From the NCBI GenBank assembly GCA_012521315.1, contig JAAYMP010000225.1, positions 1 through 16,221 of the forward strand: a stretch of DNA of 16,221 nucleotides. Reading direction: 5' to 3'. The stretch comes from Bacillota bacterium (GTDB taxonomy: Bacteria; Bacillota; UBA4882; UBA10575). This document shows positions 7,013-13,211 of this stretch, piece by piece (position 1 is the stretch's first letter; each line of letters starts with the position of its first letter). The translations under genes were made by a program, and so were the position numbers. The notes under the pieces are model-generated. The model did no database searches, had not been told where the DNA came from, and was given only the letters and a program-made list of their open reading frames with translations.

Positions 7013-7999
7013 TCAGTCTTGCCCGAACTTAATCTCCCGCAGGACCCGTTTAATCACGTCGGCGGAGTACTTCAGCTTTTGTTCTTCCTCCGGCGACAGA
7101 TCGAGAATAATCCGCTTTCTAATCCCGTCCCGGGCGACGACCGTAGGGATGCTCAAGCAGACATCAGAGATCCCATGCTCCCCTTCCAGCAGGGAAGAAA
7201 CGGTCAGCACCGAGTACTCGTTCCGGAGAATGCTTTCGGTGATCCGGACCAGCCCGAGCCCAATCGCATAATAGGTGGCCCCTTTCCCTTTAATGATCTT
7301 ATAAGCAGCGTTTTTAACCTCTTCGAAGATCTTCTCTTTGGCCAAAGGTTCGCAGTTTTTTCCGCACACGGGGCAGTACTCGGTAAACCGGAGACCGGCA
7401 ATGTTCGCCAGGCTCCAGATGGGCACTTCGCTGTCACCGTGTTCCCCCAAGATATAGGCATGGACGTTCACCGGGCTGATCTGGCAGTGTTCACTGAGGA
7501 GATAGCGGAACCGGGCCGTATCCAAAACCGTCCCCGATCCGATCACTTTGTCCTTGGGCAGTCCGGATATTTTCAGGGTCACATAGGTCATTACATCCAC
7601 CGGGTTAGTCGCCACTAAAATCGGCGCGTGGGTCCCGCTGGCCACGACTTTGGGGACGATATCCTGGAAGATCGACACGTTCCGGTGGACCAGGTCGAGG
7701 CGGGTTTCCCCCACTTTCTGGGCAGCGCCGGCTGTGATCACCACCAAGTCGGCCTCCCGGCAATCTCCGTAATCACCGGCACGGACGATCACCGGACGGA
7801 CAAAGGGGACCCCGTGGTTAAGGTCCATTACTTCACCCATGAGCCGCTCTTCATTCAGATCGATGATAATGATCTCTGAGACCAGGCCGCTAATGAGCAG
7901 GGCGTAGGCATAGGTGGAGCCCACCATGCCGGCGCCGATGATCACCACCCGGTTCGAGCGATTCCGGTTCCAATAACTGCGCTCGCCATGGAAATCCAT
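7013..7999 (-). CDS. ldh: L-lactate dehydrogenase
   Basis: 328 residues. It reduces pyruvate to L-lactate with NADH, regenerating NAD+ in fermentation. The Rossmann glycine motif GAGMVG is at 22-27, the substrate-loop QKVGETRLD begins at Gln93/94 (Gln rather than Arg favours lactate over malate), the Asp160/Arg163 pair is in LDTARFR, and catalytic His187 is in LGEHGDSEVP. An inserted CPVCGKNC segment (209-216) resembles the Cys-containing loop of other clostridial and thermophile enzymes. ATG 7999 is preferred because an AGGAGG site lies 9 nt upstream; TTG codons at 8008 and 8005 are too close to that site. It begins 24 nt after the nuclease gene stop, suggesting co-transcription. Confidence 0.95.
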   Translation of the reverse strand: MDFHGERSYWNRNRSNRVVIIGAGMVGSTYAYALLISGLVSEIIIIDLNEERLMGEVMDLNHGVPFVRPVIVRAGDYGDCREADLVVITAGAAQKVGETRLDLVHRNVSIFQDIVPKVVASGTHAPILVATNPVDVMTYVTLKISGLPKDKVIGSGTVLDTARFRYLLSEHCQISPVNVHAYILGEHGDSEVPIWSLANIAGLRFTEYCPVCGKNCEPLAKEKIFEEVKNAAYKIIKGKGATYYAIGLGLVRITESILRNEYSVLTVSSLLEGEHGISDVCLSIPTVVARDGIRKRIILDLSPEEEQKLKYSADVIKRVLREIKFGQD

Positions 8000-8023
8000 T
8001 GACAACAACCTCCTTTTCCTCCG

Positions 8024-9631
8024 CTATCGTGAAAAGGATTTCTCCTCAATTAGCCTGTTCAGTTTATCAAGTTCCTCCGCCAAGACCATTAAGCCGGCGG
8101 TCCCGATCTGGTCGGCTTGCTGACGCAGGCGCCCGCGGAAATCCAGATACTTCTCGTCCAACATGAGAAGCAGCTGCCGTAATTGTTCCTGGGAATCGGG
8201 TACCTGGATGACGCCTTTTTCCTCCGTCGCCGTTTCTCCCAGATCAAAGCGCTGTCCCAGTTCGGGAATGATCGTGGTCAAGTTCAGTGTCTCCCGAATT
8301 TTCTGTTCCCACACCGGTAAAACATCGGCATCGCCGTGGACGAGAAAGACGGCGGCCGGTTTTTTGACAAAACCGCTCAGCCATTGCAGCATCTCCCCCT
8401 GGTCGGCGTGGGCGGAGAAACCTTCGATCTGCAGGATCTGTGCCTTCACCAAAATCTCCTCGCCGAAGATCTTTACCGCTTTGGCCCCCTCCAGCAGCCT
8501 TCTTCCTAATGTCCCCTCGGCCTGATAACCCACGAACAAAACATGGGTCTCGGGACGCCAGAGGTTATGGCGGAGATGATGCAGGATCCGCCCCGCCTCA
8601 CACATGCCGCTGGCCGAGATGATAATCTGTTTCCCTTCCATTTCGTTTAAACGTTTTGATTCTTCCGTCGTCCGGACAAAATGCAGTCCGGAAAACTCAA
8701 AGGGGTTTTCCCCTTTCCGCAGGAGGTGGTAGGTCTCTTCGTCAAAATACTGGGAGTTCCGCCGAAAGATCTCCGTCGCGGAGACTGCCATCGGACTATC
8801 GATATAGACCGGGATATCCAGGGGAATCTGCCCCGCCAGCCGCAGTTTCTTCAAATGATAAAGGATATCCTGCGTACGGCCGACGGCGAAAGAAGGAATG
8901 AGCAGTTTTCCCCCCGCCTTTGCCGCCCGGTTGACCGCCTCCGCCAGCCGTTCGGTCCGGTCTTCATGGTTAATGTGGTACCGGTTCCCGTAGGTTGATT
9001 CGACAATGATATAGTCGGCCGCCTCAATTAAAGCCGGGTCGCGCACAATGGGCTGCTTATACTGGCCAATATCCCCGCTAAAAACCAGTTTAATCCGTTT
9101 ATCCCCTTCCTGGACCCAGACTTCCAGGATCGCGGAGCCCAGGATATGGCCGGCATCACGAAAACGCACCCTGACACCCTCGCCCGCTTCAATCTCCTCC
9201 CCGTAATGGACCGGGTAAAAGTATTTCAAGGCGGCCTGGGCGTCATGGACCGTGTATAAAGGTTCAATCGGGGCTGCCCCCTGGCGGACCCGCTTCCGGT
9301 TGTGCCATTCGGCTTCCATTTCTTGAATATACCCGGCATCGGTAAGCATAATCTGGCACAGATCGGTGGTCGCTTGCGTCGTAATAATTCGCCCGTGAAA
9401 ACCCATCTGGCAGAGCTTGGGGAGAAATCCGGAATGGTCGATATGGGCGTGGGTGAGGAGGACAAAGTCCAAATCGGCAGGATTGAAAGGCAAGGAACGG
9501 TCATTCAAATCCCGTTCTTCCGAGGAGCCTTGGAACAACCCGCAATCAACCAAGAATTTACTCTTCTCCGTCTCCAAATAAGAACAAGAACCGGTTACCA
9601 TCCGTGCCGCACCTAAAAATGTAATGTGCAA
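8024..9631 (-). CDS. MBL-fold beta-CASP metallo-hydrolase, probable RNA nuclease
   Basis: 535 residues. The metallo-beta-lactamase core has HAHIDH (61-66), His162 in DAGHILGSA and Asp187 in FSGDIG as zinc ligands. The inserted beta-CASP domain shows the acidic VESTYGNR (Glu211), SASGMCEAGRILHH (His351/352) and, back in the core, GFSAHAD (404-410) and VHGD (431-434). This set is typical of the CPSF-73/YSH1-like group that acts on RNA, so a cytoplasmic RNA-processing exo/endonuclease is likely. It is not RNase J, which is longer and arranged differently. The C-terminal 80 residues are helical and charged, without a recognised domain. The start is TTG 9631 after a GGTGAT site; no ATG lies nearby in frame and the N terminus MHITFLGAA is standard for the family. 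It is first in a minus-strand run with ldh and possibly rnhA. Confidence 0.92.
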   Translation of the reverse strand: MHITFLGAARMVTGSCSYLETEKSKFLVDCGLFQGSSEERDLNDRSLPFNPADLDFVLLTHAHIDHSGFLPKLCQMGFHGRIITTQATTDLCQIMLTDAGYIQEMEAEWHNRKRVRQGAAPIEPLYTVHDAQAALKYFYPVHYGEEIEAGEGVRVRFRDAGHILGSAILEVWVQEGDKRIKLVFSGDIGQYKQPIVRDPALIEAADYIIVESTYGNRYHINHEDRTERLAEAVNRAAKAGGKLLIPSFAVGRTQDILYHLKKLRLAGQIPLDIPVYIDSPMAVSATEIFRRNSQYFDEETYHLLRKGENPFEFSGLHFVRTTEESKRLNEMEGKQIIISASGMCEAGRILHHLRHNLWRPETHVLFVGYQAEGTLGRRLLEGAKAVKIFGEEILVKAQILQIEGFSAHADQGEMLQWLSGFVKKPAAVFLVHGDADVLPVWEQKIRETLNLTTIIPELGQRFDLGETATEEKGVIQVPDSQEQLRQLLLMLDEKYLDFRGRLRQQADQIGTAGLMVLAEELDKLNRLIEEKSFSR

Positions 9632-9705
9632 AGCAGATCACCAACTCCAACTCAATTTGGCTCAAAGAAAGCCCTAAATCTCGATAAACTTTTCTTTCGC
9701 GATGG

Positions 9706-9735
9706 AACCGGCAAATCCTCCCGCCCTTGCCGGTT
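9706..9735. other. Dyad between the MBL nuclease and tRNA-Pro genes
   Basis: AACCGGCAA (9706-9714) and TTGCCGGTT (9727-9735) form a perfect 9-bp inverted repeat around a 12-nt loop, about 75 nt upstream of the minus-strand MBL gene. A weaker AAAGAAA/TTTCTTT pair (9664-9670, 9691-9697) lies closer to that gene. They may be a leader structure or an operator; there is no T-run for a terminator on either strand. Confidence 0.35.
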
Positions 9736-9770
9736 TGTTCCCTTCAACGCGGAATTCCTATTAATTCCCT

Positions 9771-9799
9771 TTGACATTTTGCCAAAGTTTTGCTATATT
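9771..9799 (+). promoter_or_regulatory. Promoter of tRNA-Pro
   Basis: Perfect TTGACA (9771-9776), 17-bp spacer, TATATT (9794-9799), ending 13 nt before the mature tRNA 5' end. Confidence 0.88.
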
Positions 9800-9812
9800 A
9801 ATATAAGGCTCG

Positions 9813-9889
9813 CGGGGCGTAGCTCAGCTTGGTAGAGCGTTCGGTTCGGGACCGAAAGGCCGCAAGTTCAAATCTTGTCGCCCCGACCA
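9813..9889 (+). tRNA. tRNA-Pro (anticodon CGG)
   Basis: 77 nt with encoded CCA. Acceptor stem CGGGGCG/CGCCCCG with discriminator A, D arm with GCTCAGCTTGGTAGAGC, anticodon stem TTCGG/CCGAA around loop TTCGGGA with anticodon CGG, and T loop TTCAAAT. It reads CCG. It is a single-gene transcript with its own promoter and terminator. Confidence 0.96.
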
Positions 9890-9902
9890 TGAAAGAAGTT
9901 TT

Positions 9903-9937
9903 AAGCCCTAGGTAATTTACCTAGGGCTTTTGCTTTT
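9903..9937 (+). terminator. Intrinsic terminator of tRNA-Pro
   Basis: AAGCCCTAGGTAA and its perfect complement (9903-9929) are followed by TTGCTTTT, 13 nt past the tRNA end. Confidence 0.9.
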
Positions 9938-9951
9938 CCCCTCAACAACTA

Positions 9952-10038
9952 TTAAAACAGTTTTTTGATAAAACCAAGAACCTCTTCTTCATAGTTTTCG
10001 GGATGATCAAATTTCTGTTTATTAGCATGTTCGCCAAT
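9952..10038 (-). pseudogene. C-terminal remnant of an unidentified protein gene
   Basis: An open stretch of 28 codons runs from just after an in-frame TAA (10041-10039) to TAA at 9954-9952. It encodes IGEHANKQKF then DHPENYEEEVLGFIKKLF. There is no start codon or ribosome site, yet the residue pattern is protein-like. A catalytic-His-like GEHAN followed by a YEEEVLGFI helix resembles the tail of alpha/beta-hydrolase proteins. That identification is tentative. It is in the same frame as the atpA-like relic just upstream, separated only by the stop. It reads as the 3' end of a lost gene. Confidence 0.4.
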
Positions 10039-10068
10039 TTACCTCCAAGTCCAAAACACACCCCAGGC

Positions 10069-10151
10069 CCATTTTTTATCCCGCGCCGTTCCGGGAATCG
10101 CAATCCTCAGGGCAAAGCGGTTCCCTGGCAAAGCGAAAACATCAAGCGGGC
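10069..10151 (-). pseudogene. Relic of an ATP synthase A-subunit gene (atpA-like fragment)
   Basis: These 83 bp align without gaps to 16002-16084, the N-terminal coding part of the atpA gene in this same window, with 69/83 matches by hand count (62/74 over 10078-10151). In the same frame the relic reads PLDVFALPGNRFALRI then AIPGTARDKKW, against PLDVLALQGNRLARGI and EVPGLPRDKKW. Of the 12 differences in the better part, nearly all change the amino acid, as expected for an untranslated, decaying copy. Similarity ends at both edges: at 10151, 3 bp before the BirA operator, and near 10069, after which the frame continues into AWGVFWTWR and a TAA. It is either debris of a second ATPase operon or a copied piece of the nearby one. 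Confidence 0.7.
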
Positions 10152-10153
10152 TT

Positions 10154-10187
10154 ATTGTCAACCTGATATATTTTAGTAGTTGACAAT
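10154..10187. promoter_or_regulatory. BirA (biotin repressor) operator
   Basis: Perfect 9-bp inverted repeat ATTGTCAAC (10154-10162) and GTTGACAAT (10179-10187) separated by 16 bp. Half-site, spacing and position before bioY fit the known Bacillota BirA boxes of the TTGTNAACC-N14-GGTTNACAA kind. The right half contains the -35 box of the bioY promoter, so biotinyl-AMP-bound BirA would block RNA polymerase and shut off uptake when biotin is plentiful. Confidence 0.85.
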
Positions 10188-10208
10188 TAAGAGAAAATAG
10201 ACCATAAT
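10180..10208 (+). promoter_or_regulatory. Promoter of the biotin transporter operon
   Basis: Perfect TTGACA (10180-10185), 17-bp spacer, CATAAT (10203-10208). The predicted start near 10215 leaves about 35 nt of leader with a GGGAGG ribosome site before the bioY ATG at 10250. Confidence 0.8.
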
Positions 10209-10249
10209 AGTCTTAATTTTTGATCCCAAGCAAGGGAGGTTGCGCTGCT

Positions 10250-10855
10250 ATGGAGCCAAATGAATTCTTTAAGCCAACAACGGCGCCAAGGGAGGACGAG
10301 GCCAGAACAAATTTGCGCATGACCGTATACGTTGCCCTCTTTACCGCCCTAATCATCATTGGCGGCTATATCAGTATCCCGCTTCCGATCGGACCCGTAC
10401 CCATCGTCCTGGCGGATTTTTTCACCATGGTCACCGGGGTTTTTCTCGGTTATAGATGGGGCTTGACCAGTGTGGCCCTCTATCTTTGCTTGGGCATCCT
10501 CGGGTTGCCCGTCTTTGCCGGCGGCAAGGCCGGTCTGGCCGTTCTTTTCGGACCGACGGGCGGTTTTTTATTCGGTTATTTGTTTCTTGTGGCGGTCGTG
10601 GGTTTTATCGTGCACAAGGGCAAACCGTCCCTGTTCAAAACGGCCATGGCTTTGGTCGCCGGTAATCTTCTGCTGTATGGCGTTGGGGTAACGTGGCTTA
10701 AAACAGTGTTAAAAATCGGTTGGCCCGCGGCGGTGGCAGCCGGGTTAATCCCCTTTATCCCGGGGATCATCATCAAGATCGTGGTCGCCTCCGCGCTGGC
10801 TCGCACTCTCCTTCCCCGTTTCCAACAAGGTCCGGTTCCTCCTTTTCGTCAATAA
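10250..10855 (+). CDS. bioY: Biotin transporter BioY (ECF S component)
   Basis: 201 residues, the substrate-binding membrane subunit of a biotin energy-coupling-factor importer. After a polar 24-residue N terminus come about six hydrophobic segments (about 26-46, 50-68, 70-90, 98-120, 126-147, 152-185). The BioY family blocks GGYISIPLPIGPVPI (38-52) and GGKAGLAVLFGPTGGFLFGY (91-110) are clear. ATG 10250 is chosen over a TTG at 10220 because GGGAGG lies just upstream and the TTG is too near the predicted transcription start. The first gene of a three-gene operon with ATPase and EcfT partners, it follows a BirA operator, which fixes biotin as the likely substrate. Confidence 0.96.
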   Translation: MEPNEFFKPTTAPREDEARTNLRMTVYVALFTALIIIGGYISIPLPIGPVPIVLADFFTMVTGVFLGYRWGLTSVALYLCLGILGLPVFAGGKAGLAVLFGPTGGFLFGYLFLVAVVGFIVHKGKPSLFKTAMALVAGNLLLYGVGVTWLKTVLKIGWPAAVAAGLIPFIPGIIIKIVVASALARTLLPRFQQGPVPPFRQ

Positions 10856-10875
10856 ACAGAACGGGAGATCACGAA

Positions 10876-11625
10876 ATGCCTATTCTAGAAACGCAAAACC
10901 TGACCCATGTCTTTCCCGACGGAACCGTGGCGATCGACAATATAAACTTAAAAATCTACCCCGGTGAATTCGTGGTCATGGCCGGCGCCAACGGTTCGGG
11001 AAAAACGGTTTTAGCCCGGCACTTCAATGGCTTGCTTAAGCCGACCAAGGGCCAAGTGTTGATCGACGGCCAACCCATCACCAAGAACATTCTGGAAGCA
11101 AGAAAAAAAGTCGGACTGGTCTTTCAGGATCCCGACCGGCAGTTCGTGGGGCAAACCGTCACCGAAGAAGTGGCTTTTGGCCCGGAAAACCTGAATCTCC
11201 CCCCCGCGCAGGTAGAAGCGATGGTTAAAACCGCCTTGGAAGTGGTCGGTTTAAACCGTTTTTCCCAGCAAAACCCCTATGTTCTTTCCGGCGGGCTGAA
11301 ACGAAAACTGGCGATCGCCGGGGTTTTGGCCATGCAACCAAAGATCATCGTCTTGGATGAGCCCTTTACCGGTCTCGACTATCCCGGCGTGGTTCAAGTC
11401 CTGCAACAAATCTTACGCCTCCACGAAATGGGCCATACCATCATCCTCATCACCCACGAACTAGAAAAGACGCTGGCCCATGCCGGCCGCTTGGTCATCA
11501 TCAATCAGGGAAAATTGGTGGAGGACGGCCAACCGGAAGCGGTGGTTTACCGTGCTGAACAATACGGGATCCGGATGCCGCTGCGGAAAGGAGAGGAGGT
11601 CAAGGATTTGACATGGCTGAAATAA
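10876..11625 (+). CDS. bioM: ECF transporter ATPase (BioM/EcfA)
   Basis: 249 residues, a cytoplasmic ABC ATPase powering the biotin importer. Walker A GANGSGKT is at 37-44, the Q-loop FQDPDRQ contains Gln84, the signature LSGG is at 137-140, Walker B IIVLDEP holds Asp161/Glu162, followed by a D-loop GLD, and the switch His194 is in ITHE. The residue after LSGG is Leu (LSGGLKRK) where EcfA proteins usually have Gln. ATG 10876 follows GGGAG; a longer in-frame reading back to 10720 overlaps bioY and is not translated. It is 20 nt after bioY and overlaps ecfT by 13 bp. Only one ATPase gene is present, so it probably acts as a homodimer, as in dedicated BioMNY systems. Confidence 0.94.
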   Translation: MPILETQNLTHVFPDGTVAIDNINLKIYPGEFVVMAGANGSGKTVLARHFNGLLKPTKGQVLIDGQPITKNILEARKKVGLVFQDPDRQFVGQTVTEEVAFGPENLNLPPAQVEAMVKTALEVVGLNRFSQQNPYVLSGGLKRKLAIAGVLAMQPKIIVLDEPFTGLDYPGVVQVLQQILRLHEMGHTIILITHELEKTLAHAGRLVIINQGKLVEDGQPEAVVYRAEQYGIRMPLRKGEEVKDLTWLK

Positions 11626-12371
11626 CCTTTTTCCAGTATATATACGGGGATACCATCCTGCACCGGATGGACGGCCGTCTAAAACTCGCCTGTATGCTAC
11701 TGCTTAGTCTGGCCGCCAGTTTTGCCACGGCCTTACACCACTATTTATTGGCGTTCGGTCTGCTCATCTTCGCCTTACGCCTGGCCAAACTCCCGTGGAC
11801 GGCCTTGTTAAAGGACTTAAGGTTCTTTGGGCTCATCATCTTACTCGTGATCAGCATTAACGCCTGGACCATCCCCGGGGACCCCATCCCCACCTTGCCG
11901 CTTCCCGGCCTCTCGCGCCAAGGTGTGGTGGCCGGTTTGCGCTTCGCCGGCCGGTTAGCCATTATTGTTCTGGTTTGCGCGGTCGTCACCGGAACAACGC
12001 CTTTAAGGACATTCGGACAGGTTATTGAATGGGTTTTACGCCCGATCCCTTTTGTCCCGGCGGCAAGAATTGCCACCATGGTCACTCTTACTTTTGCCTT
12101 AATCCCGGTCCTCCTTGGCCAGTTTGCCGAGATGATGGCCGCCCAAAAGGCCCGCGGGATCGAGTTGCGGAAAAACCCGGTTCGGCGCCTGTATTATGCC
12201 GTTTTTCCCTTTCTTGAACAGATGCTGCGCCGCACCGATCAGATCGTAGAGGCCATGGAGGCAAGGGGTTATTCGGAGGTGCGGACCAGAGCGGTGTTTA
12301 AGAGCACCAAAAGAGATTGGCTCATCTTTCTCCTTTGCCTCTCCGTCTTTCTCTACGTGTGTTGCTCCTGA
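11613..12371 (+). CDS. bioN: ECF transporter transmembrane coupling protein (BioN/EcfT)
   Basis: 252 residues. EcfT joins the S component to the ATPases in the membrane. Hydrophobic segments lie at about 24-58, 68-88, 113-127 and 152-168, with another at the C terminus (234-251). The two coupling-helix motifs that dock into the ATPase are present: AQKARG (177-182) and MEARGY (215-220). The ATG lies within the 3' end of the ATPase gene (13-bp overlap), with an AAGGA site 7 nt upstream, so the two are translationally coupled. It is the last gene of the biotin operon. Confidence 0.94.
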   Translation: MAEITFFQYIYGDTILHRMDGRLKLACMLLLSLAASFATALHHYLLAFGLLIFALRLAKLPWTALLKDLRFFGLIILLVISINAWTIPGDPIPTLPLPGLSRQGVVAGLRFAGRLAIIVLVCAVVTGTTPLRTFGQVIEWVLRPIPFVPAARIATMVTLTFALIPVLLGQFAEMMAAQKARGIELRKNPVRRLYYAVFPFLEQMLRRTDQIVEAMEARGYSEVRTRAVFKSTKRDWLIFLLCLSVFLYVCCS

Positions 12372-12443
12372 TCTGTTGGCAATAATCGGCTCTTCCTAGG
12401 CGGCAAGCCGTGAGTGAATCCTTTTCTTCATCTCCAAAATAAG

Positions 12444-12505
12444 AACGGTGCAATTGACTGCGTGCCAGAGGAGTGGTTGGAGCCTGTATCGAACGGTACA
12501 ATTGA
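12444..12505 (+). repeat. Direct repeat of a 14-bp motif
   Basis: AACGGTGCAATTGA (12444-12457) and AACGGTACAATTGA (12492-12505) match at 13 of 14 positions, 48 bp apart, in the convergent gap between bioN and the atp genes. The rest of 12372-12513 shows no gene. Function unknown. Confidence 0.45.
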
Positions 12506-12513
12506 GGACGAAC

Positions 12514-12551
12514 AAGCCCCCGGTCATCCTCACGACCGGGGGCTTGCTTTT
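12514..12551. terminator. Intrinsic terminator between the biotin and ATP synthase operons
   Basis: AAGCCCCCGGTC and its perfect complement (12514-12545, 8-nt loop) are followed on the plus strand by GCTTTTA. It sits about 140 nt after bioN and directly after the convergent atpD stop, so it may serve both operons; the T-run favours the plus direction. Confidence 0.85.
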
Positions 12552-13173
12552 ACTTACTCCGCACAATATCCTTGACCTTCATCAACCGGACCAAATTGGC
12601 CCGTTCGTTCTCTTCCAACTTCATGGTGATGTATTTAATCTGGTCACGCAGCTTCGGAATGAGCACGTACTCCAGGGCGTTCACCCGGCGGCGGGTCCGT
12701 TCGATCTCGGCCGCCATCAGTTCAACGGTCTTCTCCACCTGGGCCAGTTCGATCATGGCCTGAAAACTGTTGGCCAAAAGGTCAATGGCCTCATCAAACT
12801 CGGCCGAGGTTTCGGTCATTCCAAAGCCATTGCCCAGGGCGGGCGTCATCTCCAGTTGGAAGACGGGTACCGCCACCCCCATCCGGGACGTGGTCCCTGC
12901 CTGCAAGGCCGCTTCCCCCCGGGAAGTCGCGATTGCCGCCTCCAAAACCGACCGGGAGATCACCGCCCGCGCCATGGCCATCCCGGCCAGGGCCGTCGCC
13001 AAATTCTCCTCCACCTGCCGGCGGAGGTTCCGGTTTTCCTCGACCAGATCGAAGAAGTCTTTCATCAGCTCGTCCAGCTTATCTTTGAGCAGTTTATGGC
13101 CGCGGACCGCCGTGGCCAACCGCTTCTTCAGCCGTGTCAACTCCATCCGAGTTGGGTTCACCCGGATCTCCAA
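12550..13173 (-). CDS. atpD: V/A-type ATP synthase subunit D
   Basis: 207 residues. Subunit D is the central rotor shaft inside the A3B3 head, coupling proton or sodium flow to ATP synthesis or hydrolysis. The N terminus VNPTRMELTRLKKRL and block RGHKLLKDKLDELM are the family signature, and long helices at both ends (to about 65 and from about 120) form the expected coiled coil. The start is TTG 13173: no ATG is near in frame, and homologs begin at this point (M-x-I-x-VNPTRME). A GGGGGTGAT site lies upstream. It is 38 bp after atpB and last in the operon, the usual A-B-D order. Confidence 0.94.
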   Translation of the reverse strand: MEIRVNPTRMELTRLKKRLATAVRGHKLLKDKLDELMKDFFDLVEENRNLRRQVEENLATALAGMAMARAVISRSVLEAAIATSRGEAALQAGTTSRMGVAVPVFQLEMTPALGNGFGMTETSAEFDEAIDLLANSFQAMIELAQVEKTVELMAAEIERTRRRVNALEYVLIPKLRDQIKYITMKLEENERANLVRLMKVKDIVRSK

Positions 13174-13211
13174 GCCATCACCCCCAAACCCCTAAGTAGT
13201 CTGCTCCGCCC

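Noticed and set aside
9903..9937. Possible CRISPR-like or attachment-site repeat after tRNA-Pro
   Set aside because: The sequence is a plain terminator hairpin; no copy of the tRNA 3' end was seen nearby, and no spaced repeats occur in the window.
10720..10875. 52-codon N-terminal extension of the ECF ATPase
   Set aside because: It lies inside bioY in another frame; the ABC domain begins right at Met 10876, which has a GGGAG site.
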